64,000 bases of DNA, from contig JBDXHU010000002.1 of NCBI GenBank assembly GCA_039989475.1, positions 682,001-746,000 on the forward strand. The letters run 5' to 3'. This DNA is from JBDXHU01 sp039989475 (GTDB lineage: Bacteria; Pseudomonadota; Gammaproteobacteria; Pseudomonadales; Halieaceae). The notes under the pieces were generated by a model that made no database searches, had not been told where the DNA came from, and was given only the letters and a program-made list of their open reading frames with translations. Positions 35,237 through 43,293 of this stretch are shown here, piece by piece (position 1 is the first letter of the stretch; each line of letters opens with the position of its first letter). The translations under genes were made by a program, and so were the position numbers.

Positions 35237-36004
35237 ATGACTCGCATACTCACGACCCTGGCGCTGCTGATTGTGGCGGCCTGTAGCTCAACTCCCACTG
35301 CCAATCCGACCCTGCACCCCTATGAAATCGACCGGGAGCGCCTGCAGGCAAATCCGATAAAGACGGTGATCATTGCGCCCATTAACCTGGGTGGCCCGAC
35401 CAGGAAGTACCTGCGGGAACATGAACCCCTTCTCGACAGGATGGTCCAGAATTACCTGGAAGAACACGGATACAAGGTTCTGCCAGCACGTGCCTTCGAG
35501 CAGAAATGGAAGACGGCCATGCGCGTTTACGGCAACCCGGTTGATCCCAGCACCGGCAAGATGAACCAGAAGTCCTTCGTCCAAAGCCTGGTCAGCGTGC
35601 GCGATGCGCTGATGGAAAACGAACGCCCGGACGCCCTGGTCTTCACTGAACTGCTGGAACAGGAAGTGCCCTTCTCCGGCGGCATGAAGCACCTGGCCCG
35701 CTGGCATGGCGTGTCGCGCAAGCCGACCTTGCAGGGCCCCGGTGACGGCGTTTCAGCCGGCTTTGACTGGAACCGTCCGGCCAAGGCAGCCTCACTGCGG
35801 GTGTTTGTCTACGACATGGACCTGCAGCGGGTATTCACCAGCATCGGTGGCCTGGATATGCTGCAAGCCATAGACACTCGCTCCAGTTCAGGCAAGTTCG
35901 TGCGCCGCCGCAGCATCCTGGAAAACCGGGACCACCTGGAAGAAGGGATCAGTCTCGCTTTTTACCCCTTCATTGACTGGAAAGACTATCCCGGCGCGGA
36001 TTAA
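35237..36004 (+). CDS. Predicted lipoprotein of unknown function
   Basis: The 255-residue product begins MTRILTTLALLIVAACSS, a short signal peptide ending in the lipobox LVAAC, so it is probably lipidated and outer-membrane bound. The mature part has KTVIIAPINLG, VQNYLEEHGYKVLPARAFE and PDALVFTELL, reminiscent of periplasmic TolB-N-like or lipoprotein folds that collect envelope components, but I do not recognise the family. It converges with the HupE-like gene, leaving only one base between them. Confidence 0.75.
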   Translation: MTRILTTLALLIVAACSSTPTANPTLHPYEIDRERLQANPIKTVIIAPINLGGPTRKYLREHEPLLDRMVQNYLEEHGYKVLPARAFEQKWKTAMRVYGNPVDPSTGKMNQKSFVQSLVSVRDALMENERPDALVFTELLEQEVPFSGGMKHLARWHGVSRKPTLQGPGDGVSAGFDWNRPAKAASLRVFVYDMDLQRVFTSIGGLDMLQAIDTRSSSGKFVRRRSILENRDHLEEGISLAFYPFIDWKDYPGAD

Positions 36005-36005
36005 T

Positions 36006-37022
36006 TCAGAAAATTTCCAGGCCGCGCTCAATACACCACATGGCAGAGAGCGACCCCAGCAGGTAGACCGGCACCGGCAGCAGCTCTTGTTGCCGGCTCG
36101 CCAGCAGGGGTTTTAACAAGACCCAGGCCGCCACCGCCAGCGCAATAAAGGCCAGCTGCCCCAGCTCAATACCGATATTAAAGAACAGCAGGGCCAGTGG
36201 CAGCTCCGCCTGGGGCAAGCCGACTTCCGCCAGCGCGCCGGCAAAGCCCATGCCGTGCAGCAAGCCAAAGCCCGCTGCCAGCCACCAGGGATAACGGCGG
36301 AACCAGCCCGCTCCCTCGCTGCGAGCCAACTCCAGGGCGAGCACAAATATACTCACGGCAATAGCGAATTCCACCAGCGCAACCGGATACTCGATGTAGC
36401 CCAGGGTGACCAGCGACAGGGTCACGCTGTGGCCCACGGTGAAGGCTGTGATGGTCCACACCAGGCGGCGCCCCCAACCCACCAGTAACAGCAGCCCAAA
36501 CACAAACAACAGGTGATCGATGCCACCCCAGATATGCTCTGCACCCAGCGCGCTGTATTCACGCATCACGTCAACGGCGGTGGGCTCGTCGGGCACTTCG
36601 AAGCTGTTTTGCTCGCCATTGAGCAGGGTCTGGTAAAAGTAGCCGTCGCGGGTTTCCAGTGACAACAGCACCGCCGCCTGGTTTTCCAGCAGGCCGCTGA
36701 CGCCCAGCGTGCGATGCAACAAGCCACCCACACATTGCATACGCCAGCTACTGACCACGCCGGTGCCTTCCAGGTCACCCGCCGCTTCGGCTTCCACCGT
36801 ACAGTTATCCGGGAACATTGGCCGCAGCGGAACCTTGCTGACTCGTTGGGCCGGCGTTTTCCAAATCACGTTGTACTGGTCCTGCTCCAGCTCAATTAGC
36901 CGCAACAATGAGGGCGCGAAACGATGGGCCTGGGCATCGACCGCCAGTAGCAATGGCAATAACAGCGCCGCGGCCCTCATAAAAGGCACTGCGGCTTTTA
37001 GCATGGTATTCAAACCCGTCAT
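36006..37022 (-). CDS. HupE/UreJ-family membrane protein
   Basis: The 338-residue protein has a signal-like N-terminus ending in AQAHRFAP, a periplasmic domain of about 130 residues with two cysteines (NCTVEAE and WRMQCVGG), and about six membrane helices. The helices carry GAEHIWGGIDHLLFV, FTVGHSVTLSL, GLLHGMGFAGAL and FFNIGIELGQ, which match the HupE/UreJ_2 pattern with histidines that could bind metal. HupE proteins are nickel permeases, but no nickel enzyme gene is nearby. The ATG shares its A with the stop of the upstream gene. Confidence 0.85.
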   Translation of the reverse strand: MTGLNTMLKAAVPFMRAAALLLPLLLAVDAQAHRFAPSLLRLIELEQDQYNVIWKTPAQRVSKVPLRPMFPDNCTVEAEAAGDLEGTGVVSSWRMQCVGGLLHRTLGVSGLLENQAAVLLSLETRDGYFYQTLLNGEQNSFEVPDEPTAVDVMREYSALGAEHIWGGIDHLLFVFGLLLLVGWGRRLVWTITAFTVGHSVTLSLVTLGYIEYPVALVEFAIAVSIFVLALELARSEGAGWFRRYPWWLAAGFGLLHGMGFAGALAEVGLPQAELPLALLFFNIGIELGQLAFIALAVAAWVLLKPLLASRQQELLPVPVYLLGSLSAMWCIERGLEIF

Positions 37023-37948
37023 CACAGTATTACCTCGTAGCGCTGGCGTAATTCTGCCACCGCCTCGCGCAGTGCCTCGCGTTTGTATTGCAGCTCGAGA
37101 TCCCGGCGCAGCTGGTCACTGACCTCTTCCAGTCGCGCCTCACGCGCAGCCTCCATGGCATCGATCCAGACCAGGTGCGAGCCGTAGGTCGATTCAATCG
37201 GCCCCACCCAGGTCTGTGGTCGCGGTGCTGCCGCTTCCAGGTTGAGTACGAAGGCGGCACCAAAATTCCGCGCCAACTGGGCTGGGCTCTGGGCCGCGAA
37301 GCGATAACCTGGCAGGAACGGTGAACTGAATTGTCGGGCAGCCTCGGCACTCAAGTCCTGGGCTTCAATCTGCTGCAACAACAGCTCTGCTTCCGCAGCG
37401 CGCTCCCGACTCAGAAACACTTGTTCGATAGAGTAGCGCGGCGGCCGCATCAATTCCTGACGACGCTGGCCAAAGGCCTCACTAATAGCCTGCTCATCGA
37501 CAGCAACAGGCGCTTGTCGCGCCAATAAAATCTGCTCCATGATCTGAATAAGCCGCCGCTTGACCACTTCATCGCCAAGGTGAAGCTCCATGCGCAAGGC
37601 TTCACGATAAAGCTCCTCCTCGCTTCGGCCCTCGGCCAAACGCAGAAAATGCATATTGCGCACCAGGCGCTGTCTCACCACTTCGTCATAGCGATGCAAC
37701 TCCAGCACCAGCGCCTCCTGGAACAGCATTTCCCTGTCCAGTTCGGCGGCGACCATGGCCTCCAGTTGATCCGGTGCGGGCATCTGCCCGGTAGTGGTGA
37801 ACCACTGGCGCCTGAGACTTTCCACCTGGCTGTCGGCGAGCGGCCCCACACTGGGCGGTGGCACTGGATCCAGCCAGCGCTGCAGGTAGAACAAGGCCGT
37901 GCCAATCAACAGGAAATGCAGCCAGGGCCGGTTTAATCGTGCGAACAT
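37022..37948 (-). CDS. Membrane-anchored PpiC-like peptidyl-prolyl isomerase
   Basis: The 308-residue protein has an N-terminal hydrophobic anchor (about residues 10-24), a helical chaperone region typical of SurA/PrsA relatives, and a C-terminal parvulin-like rotamase domain (from about residue 165, PPRYSIEQVFLS to WVGPIESTYGSHLVWI). It should act in the periplasm on envelope or secreted proteins. It lies directly between the DUF3604 and HupE-like genes (28-bp gap and 1-bp overlap). Confidence 0.82.
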   Translation of the reverse strand: MFARLNRPWLHFLLIGTALFYLQRWLDPVPPPSVGPLADSQVESLRRQWFTTTGQMPAPDQLEAMVAAELDREMLFQEALVLELHRYDEVVRQRLVRNMHFLRLAEGRSEEELYREALRMELHLGDEVVKRRLIQIMEQILLARQAPVAVDEQAISEAFGQRRQELMRPPRYSIEQVFLSRERAAEAELLLQQIEAQDLSAEAARQFSSPFLPGYRFAAQSPAQLARNFGAAFVLNLEAAAPRPQTWVGPIESTYGSHLVWIDAMEAAREARLEEVSDQLRRDLELQYKREALREAVAELRQRYEVIL

Positions 37949-37976
37949 AAAAACTCTTATCTCTGCCGTGTGTTAA

Positions 37977-39932
37977 TCAGGGTCGATACCATATCGGTGA
38001 GCTCACCGCCCGCTCCTGGATTTGCGGACGGTGCTCCGCTGCGCAACAGCCCTCCAGGCCTTCATCAATCGTGGCTGGCCTGGCGCAGTCGACTCCCCTG
38101 GCCGCACAGATATGCTGGCTCCAACGGCAGCTGGGATTCTCCACCGCCCGGGCATAGTAATAGGCCAATTGCCCGGCCTTGAATTCGGGGTCCTGCCAGA
38201 CACTGCACAGCTGATCGAAGCCAGGGCCTCTCGGTTGACAGCTTTGCAGGTCGACACTGGCGCCGTTGTCAGCATCACCGGCCACGTCATAGACCCGTTC
38301 ATGCCCTTTGCCCTCAGCGTCTACCCAGCCTTTTATTATTTGCAGGCGCTGCAAGGGCAAGCCGGGCTGCGCCAGGGTGCCGGGGTCGCGCCGGGCCGTT
38401 ACTGCAATGTTTGGCGCGCTGGCCAGGGCCTGCAGTTCGCCACCCATGGGCACACCATCGCGATAACCCTGGGCGACAAAATCCAGATCGCCACAGACAC
38501 CCGGGTTAATGTCGGCACCGGCAAACAGTCGCAATTCAATACGCGGACCACTGGTGGCATAGGTCTCGCGCCGGCGCATGGCATCGAACAAGGCATCGCG
38601 GCTGTTTTCAGAAGCCCATACCGCGGCCAGGCCGCCCGGATTGAACTCGGGATCATCCACCAGCCCCGGCGGCACTTCTTCGTCGGCCGGCACACCGGCG
38701 CCGCCGTGACCGTAGAACGGCTTTTCGCTGACCGCCCCGGCCGCGCCCAGATGCGTATCAGTGCTGCCGATAAAGCCCGGCTGGAAGGGATTGCTGCCAA
38801 TGGCCTGCTGCTGGCGCAGGCCATCGCGCAACACCTCGCGCATGAATCCGTCCTCAGGCTGTGGCGGCTCGCTAGACCAACTCTGGAACTTACCGCTGAA
38901 CTTGTCATAGGGTAATTGCTCAAAGGCGCAGAGTTCATCCTCGCTCACACCGGCAGCATAAAAACATTCGCTGGCGCCCTTGTGCTGCAACAGCTCCACC
39001 AGGGTTTCAAAACGACGCCGGGTATCGGCATCCTCCCGCTCAAGCGGGCTCCCATCCGGGCGCCGCAGCTGGAACATATAGCCATCGCTGAGATTGGAAT
39101 TATGCGGAATAACAATAACGTCACAACGACCATCCGCCTCAATACAGGCCTCATCCAGTTGCTGGTACAGGGTGGGCGCCAGTTTATTACTGTCTATAAA
39201 ACTGATCGGTAGCGCCGGGACCTCGGCATTGCGAAACACGACATTGCGATGGGTGTTCCCCAGGTTCTCTGAAGCGCCGGTCCATTCATAGGCGACAAAG
39301 CTGGTGAACTGACAGTCGGCGCTGCGATCATAAGCCTGCTCGGCGCTGGCCTGCATCTCCGCCCAGGGTCCCGCTGCTGCCTGTCGGCACAGTTCGCCAT
39401 CGTCACCACACAGACCCAGCCGATTGCCCATGGCGGCGCTTGTATTGAACATAAAAAACGACAGTCGCGGCCACCAGCGATAGGCCCGACAATAAAAACT
39501 GTCGTGACCGGCCATGGCGGGATTGGTGCAGATCTCTACCTCGCCCAGCAACTCGGCATGATCGGTGACCGCGGCAAAGTCCAACGGTCGCTGTAACTGC
39601 ATGCTGCGTACCGGCACGCCCTCGCGCCAGGGTTGAATGCCCAGCGTGGCGCCGCGGGCGAAGTCATAGGCCTGCGTCGGCGTGGTGCGGGTATCCTGGG
39701 TACTGGCATCGAGGCTGTAACGGGTGTGCACGTGCAGGTCGCCCCAGTACAGCTGCCTGAGCGGATCGTGATCGGCGCAGGGCTGGCGGGTTTCGCTGTA
39801 ATCCCTGGGCGGACTGTCCTGTGCAAATACTGGCAGCGAAGAAGCCAGCAAGACAGCCAGCAAGAGAGCCAGGAAAAACCCAGTCGCCAATGCCAGCCGG
39901 GAGTGCGGCCGGCGCGAACAACTAGTCGTCAT
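37977..39932 (-). CDS. DUF3604 (PHP-like) secreted protein
   Basis: The 651-residue protein has a signal peptide (hydrophobic stretch about residues 13-37, ending PVFAQ). A metal-binding PHP-type motif LYWGDLHVHTRYSLDA follows, then DFAAVTDHAELLG, VIPHNSNLSDG and GFIGSTDTHLGAAG, a set of His/Asp segments expected of a metal-dependent hydrolase. DUF3604 proteins have no established substrate. The gene overlaps the crotonase stop by 11 bp and leads the PpiC-HupE pair. Confidence 0.86.
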   Translation of the reverse strand: MTTSCSRRPHSRLALATGFFLALLLAVLLASSLPVFAQDSPPRDYSETRQPCADHDPLRQLYWGDLHVHTRYSLDASTQDTRTTPTQAYDFARGATLGIQPWREGVPVRSMQLQRPLDFAAVTDHAELLGEVEICTNPAMAGHDSFYCRAYRWWPRLSFFMFNTSAAMGNRLGLCGDDGELCRQAAAGPWAEMQASAEQAYDRSADCQFTSFVAYEWTGASENLGNTHRNVVFRNAEVPALPISFIDSNKLAPTLYQQLDEACIEADGRCDVIVIPHNSNLSDGYMFQLRRPDGSPLEREDADTRRRFETLVELLQHKGASECFYAAGVSEDELCAFEQLPYDKFSGKFQSWSSEPPQPEDGFMREVLRDGLRQQQAIGSNPFQPGFIGSTDTHLGAAGAVSEKPFYGHGGAGVPADEEVPPGLVDDPEFNPGGLAAVWASENSRDALFDAMRRRETYATSGPRIELRLFAGADINPGVCGDLDFVAQGYRDGVPMGGELQALASAPNIAVTARRDPGTLAQPGLPLQRLQIIKGWVDAEGKGHERVYDVAGDADNGASVDLQSCQPRGPGFDQLCSVWQDPEFKAGQLAYYYARAVENPSCRWSQHICAARGVDCARPATIDEGLEGCCAAEHRPQIQERAVSSPIWYRP

Positions 39933-40779
39933 ACTGTAGGGTTTCGCCCTTCATCTGCGCTTCAACCGAACCCAAAAGGTCGGCCTGGCTCATCATGCCC
40001 GCGTTCCAGGTGGCAATATAATTGAGACTGTCGGCGACCGTGTGATCACGGGCGTAGAGAATCATTTCCTTGGTGCCACGCACGGCCAGTGGTGCCTTGG
40101 CGGCGATGTCATGGGCGATGGCATCGACCCCGGCCAACAAATGTTCGCGGTCGCTGAAGACACGGTTTACAAAACCCAGCTCGCGGGCCTCCTCCGCATC
40201 CATGCGCCGGCCGGTATAGGCCAGTTCGCGCATCATGCCGTCACCGATCAAGCGCGGCAGACGCTGCAGGGTGCCGACATCGGCGGTCATGCCCAGATCG
40301 ATTTCCTTGATGGCAAAGTAGGCATCCTCGCTGCAGTAGCGCATATCACAGCAACTGGTCATATCGACGCCACCACCAATACAGGTGTTGTGGATTGCCG
40401 CCAACACCGGCTTGCGGCACTTCTCGATAGCACTGAGATTGTTCTGCATTTGCAAAACCTTGAGGCGCAATTGTTCCCGGCGACGACCGGCTTCCTGTTC
40501 CTGGTCGATCAAGCCGCCAAACATTCCCAGGTCGATTCCGGCGCAAAAATGCTTGCCGTTGCCTGCCAGCACCACCACCCTCACCCGGGGCTCGGCGTCC
40601 AGCCATTCAAAACAGGCCTGCAGCTCCTCCCACATGGGGGCATTCATGGAATTGGCTTTATCGGGTCGGTTCAGGAATACCGTCGCCACCCCGCCCTCGA
40701 AGCTGAGGTCCAGGGTTTCATAGCCCGGCAATGCCGGTGCTGTGTCCGTTCCGGTTTTAAGCTGTCCAGTCACTGACAT
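39922..40779 (-). CDS. Crotonase-family enzyme, dienoyl-CoA isomerase-like
   Basis: The 285-residue protein has the oxyanion-hole segments GNGKHFCAGIDLGMF and IHNTCIGGGVDMTSCCDMRY, then AIKEIDLGMTADVGTLQRLP. That last pattern, with acidic residues at both catalytic positions and TADVGTLQRLP, is characteristic of delta3,5-delta2,4-dienoyl-CoA isomerases (ECH1 type), used for oxidation of unsaturated fatty acids. Its start overlaps the nitroreductase gene by 23 bp. Confidence 0.87.
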   Translation of the reverse strand: MSVTGQLKTGTDTAPALPGYETLDLSFEGGVATVFLNRPDKANSMNAPMWEELQACFEWLDAEPRVRVVVLAGNGKHFCAGIDLGMFGGLIDQEQEAGRRREQLRLKVLQMQNNLSAIEKCRKPVLAAIHNTCIGGGVDMTSCCDMRYCSEDAYFAIKEIDLGMTADVGTLQRLPRLIGDGMMRELAYTGRRMDAEEARELGFVNRVFSDREHLLAGVDAIAHDIAAKAPLAVRGTKEMILYARDHTVADSLNYIATWNAGMMSQADLLGSVEAQMKGETLQYDD

Positions 40780-41320
40780 AATCTTTCACCTCCCGTGCAG
40801 GTAGATTCTTGGCGCGCCCATCGCGGCTGCCAAAATACAGAAAGCCGACAATGCTCTCATTGTCGGCGAGATTGAGAGCGCCGGCGACCAGCGCGTCTTC
40901 GGCGTAAGTCCCGGTGCGCCAGATACCGGCATAACCCTGTGCGTCGGCTGCCAGCAACATGCTGTGGGCGGCACAGCCGGCCGAAATCAGTTGTTCATGA
41001 GGCGGCACCTTGGGGTGCTCGCTATAGCGGCAGATCACCACCACCAGCAGCGGTGCCCGCAATGGTGCCTGCCGCGCCTTCTCCTGCGCCGCCGCATCCG
41101 CCTCGGGCTTGTTCTTTAGCAGGGCTGATACAAACACCTCACCCAGCGCCTCGCGGGCTGCACCCTCAATAAGCAGGAAGCGCCAGGGCTGCAACCAGGC
41201 GTGATCCGGGGCCCTGAGCGCCGCGCGCAACATATAGTCGAGACTGGTTGGGTCCGGGCCCGGCGCGGTCAGGCGCGGGGCAGAATTGCGCTGCAGCAGA
41301 TGCTGGATCATTTCGTTCAT
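40757..41320 (-). CDS. Nitroreductase family protein (YdjA-like)
   Basis: The 187-residue FMN-dependent oxidoreductase fold shows APDHAWLQPWRFLLIEG near residue 36, the helix PHEQLISAGCAAHSMLLAA and GYAGIWRTG, as in YdjA-type nitroreductases. These use NAD(P)H to reduce nitro or quinone-like compounds; the physiological substrate is unknown. It is transcribed between the FkbM methyltransferase gene (9-bp gap) and the crotonase gene. Confidence 0.87.
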   Translation of the reverse strand: MNEMIQHLLQRNSAPRLTAPGPDPTSLDYMLRAALRAPDHAWLQPWRFLLIEGAAREALGEVFVSALLKNKPEADAAAQEKARQAPLRAPLLVVVICRYSEHPKVPPHEQLISAGCAAHSMLLAADAQGYAGIWRTGTYAEDALVAGALNLADNESIVGFLYFGSRDGRAKNLPAREVKDYVSDWTA

Positions 41321-41329
41321 GGCGCGAGA

Positions 41330-42142
41330 TTATAGCGTGGCACCAAGGAATATGTTCATGAATCCCGCATCTTCCGGATGCTCGTCCACATTACTACACC
41401 AGCGACTCAGTTCCGCCGCCGATACCGGTACCAGCCGGTGTTCAATATGGTCGACTATGGCAAAGGGCAGCTGCAGCTCTTGCAGGGTCGCGATCAATTC
41501 GGCGCCGCTGCTGCCCGCCGCGCGCAGCGAACGCGGGGTCAGCTCAATGATCATGCGCAGCGCTTTGCCGCTGGCTTTCAGCACCGGCAGCAAACCCTGC
41601 ACCACCTGGTGCTCGGCGCCCTGGGTATCGATCTTGACCAGATTCAGGATCGGCGGCGAGTCACCGAACCATTCGGCACCGGACACCATATCAACCGGCA
41701 CGGACTCCCGCGGCTGGTCTTCGAGGAAGAGCTGGTGGTCACCCAGGTTGTCCGGATGCAGGAACAGTCGTCCACTGCCGGAGCTTGTCGACAGGGCTGC
41801 CTGCACCGGCGTGATGCGCCCGGCAAAGCCGTTGAGTTCAGCATTGGCAAGCAACAGCTGGAAATTGCGCGGCTCTGGCTCGAAGGCATAGACCCGGCCC
41901 GCTTCACCTACACAGTTAGCTGCCAGCACCGAGAAGTAGCCAATATTGGCGCCGGCATCCAGAAAATTGTCGCCCGGCTGCAGGCATTCCAGCAGCAATC
42001 GGGTTTCATAGGGTTCCCATATACCCTGCTCGCGAATGCGCGTGGAAATATGGATATCGGGATCGTGATGCGTTCGCAGTCGCAAGCCCTGCTTGAGTCC
42101 GGGCACGGTCAGCGGATAGCCGCTATCGTTCTCAGCGGCCAC
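41330..42142 (-). CDS. FkbM-family methyltransferase
   Basis: The 270-residue protein has the SAM-binding motif NFLDAGANIGYFSVLAA, the acidic ribose-binding loop VYAFEPEPRNFQLL and LVKIDTQGAEHQVVQGLL, all typical of FkbM methyltransferases that O-methylate small molecules or glycans. The start is a GTG that overlaps the SRPBCC gene stop by 11 bp. No glycan or secondary-metabolite cluster surrounds it, so the substrate is open. Confidence 0.87.
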   Translation of the reverse strand: MAAENDSGYPLTVPGLKQGLRLRTHHDPDIHISTRIREQGIWEPYETRLLLECLQPGDNFLDAGANIGYFSVLAANCVGEAGRVYAFEPEPRNFQLLLANAELNGFAGRITPVQAALSTSSGSGRLFLHPDNLGDHQLFLEDQPRESVPVDMVSGAEWFGDSPPILNLVKIDTQGAEHQVVQGLLPVLKASGKALRMIIELTPRSLRAAGSSGAELIATLQELQLPFAIVDHIEHRLVPVSAAELSRWCSNVDEHPEDAGFMNIFLGATL

Positions 42143-42599
42143 GGGCAGACTTTAGCTGCGCGGCCGTCACCGGTTCACCGCTTTCGTAGTAGAGTTTTTG
42201 CGCCAGGGTGACATCGCGTAATTGCTTCTGCATGACCCTGCGGATTAACAGCACATCGAGCAGGCGCCCCAGCCAGCCCAGTCCGACCTCGTAGCGCATG
42301 CGGTTGTGCAGGAAGACCCGGTCATCTTTTTCTACCAGGCCATAATCAAAGAAGTGTTGTCGCAGCGGCGGGATAGGACCGCGCTCGCCCCGGTGCAGCC
42401 GCAGGGTAAAGCCCTCCCCCTCGCGCCACTCGGTCACGGTTTCGTCCAGCACCAGGGACTTGCCCTGCACCACCCTGCGGCTGGCGCCGAGGCCGGCCTG
42501 TGCAGCCGTGGTGAATTCCACTGAACTCAGCCCCTGCACATAATGATCGGGCACTGACAGGTCGCGCAGACGCTGCCAGGCGTCGGCGGCACTGAGCAT
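42132..42599 (-). CDS. SRPBCC-superfamily protein (5' end probably upstream)
   Basis: The conserved part starts MLSAADAWQRLRDLSVPDHY and runs through RVVQGKSLVLDETVTEW to the long C-terminal helix, a START/polyketide-cyclase-type lipid-binding fold. The in-frame codons upstream of this ATG read ITLTTVSAEFEV, which looks like the missing first beta-strand. No ATG, GTG or TTG is available there. An ATT at 42635, 8 bp after AGAGG, is a possible rare start. Ligand unknown. Confidence 0.72.
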   Translation of the reverse strand: MLSAADAWQRLRDLSVPDHYVQGLSSVEFTTAAQAGLGASRRVVQGKSLVLDETVTEWREGEGFTLRLHRGERGPIPPLRQHFFDYGLVEKDDRVFLHNRMRYEVGLGWLGRLLDVLLIRRVMQKQLRDVTLAQKLYYESGEPVTAAQLKSARGR

Positions 42600-42683
42600 A
42601 ACTTCGAATTCAGCACTGACGGTTGTTAGGGTAATGGGCGCAGCCTCTATTTAGCTGCGCAGGAAAATACTACAAGCGAGTGA

Positions 42684-43157
42684 TTACTGCCAGCCGACCG
42701 TGTCGGCGAAATCCGCGGCGTATTGCACAATCCATTCCCTGGCCGCCTCTTCGCTGCTGAGCATGCGACCCTGCTTCTCGCGCATGTCGCGGCGATAGTC
42801 CTCAATCTGGCAAAACTGGGCGACCATGCGAGCCTTGAAGGCTTCCTCGACGTCGGTAAACTCCACGCCGACTTCAAAACCCTCGCTCACTTCCCGGCAC
42901 CAGGCGACACTGCCGCTGGCCGCATAGTCCGGCCAAACCTGGGGCATGGAGATATTCATTCGAGAGCCGATTGAGATGGGATGCAACAAGGTGAAGGCAA
43001 GACCTCCAGCCGAGATATTGACCATGCTGACCATGTTGGCTTCCGGCTCTGCCGGCGGTTGGGACTCTGCGACAGCTTCGCCGTCGGCATAGGCCTGTGA
43101 CTCATCGACGGCAATATCGATGGGCACGCAGGTGGGGTGACGTATAAATTTGCGCAT
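42684..43157 (-). CDS. PilZ-domain protein (probable c-di-GMP receptor)
   Basis: The 157-residue protein has both parts of the PilZ c-di-GMP signature: RKFIR (RxxxR) at the very N-terminus and NISAGG (N/DxSxxG) at about residue 47, then VGVEFTDV. The C-terminal 50 residues are helical and charged. It is a single-domain receptor with an inserted acidic loop between the motifs. The output is unknown; type IV pilus or motility control is a possibility given fimV and the pilin cluster in the window. Confidence 0.83.
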   Translation of the reverse strand: MRKFIRHPTCVPIDIAVDESQAYADGEAVAESQPPAEPEANMVSMVNISAGGLAFTLLHPISIGSRMNISMPQVWPDYAASGSVAWCREVSEGFEVGVEFTDVEEAFKARMVAQFCQIEDYRRDMREKQGRMLSSEEAAREWIVQYAADFADTVGWQ

Positions 43158-43293
43158 ACCGCTTGCCTGTCTTGCTAAAAGTGGGTGTCTACATAAGTTC
43201 TATAGCACCATCAGTAACAATCCTTTAGCGATATTTCACCTCTCCCGCTCAATTTTGTGATGCAGACCACAAAGGGCCTGGGGTTTGGCCGGC

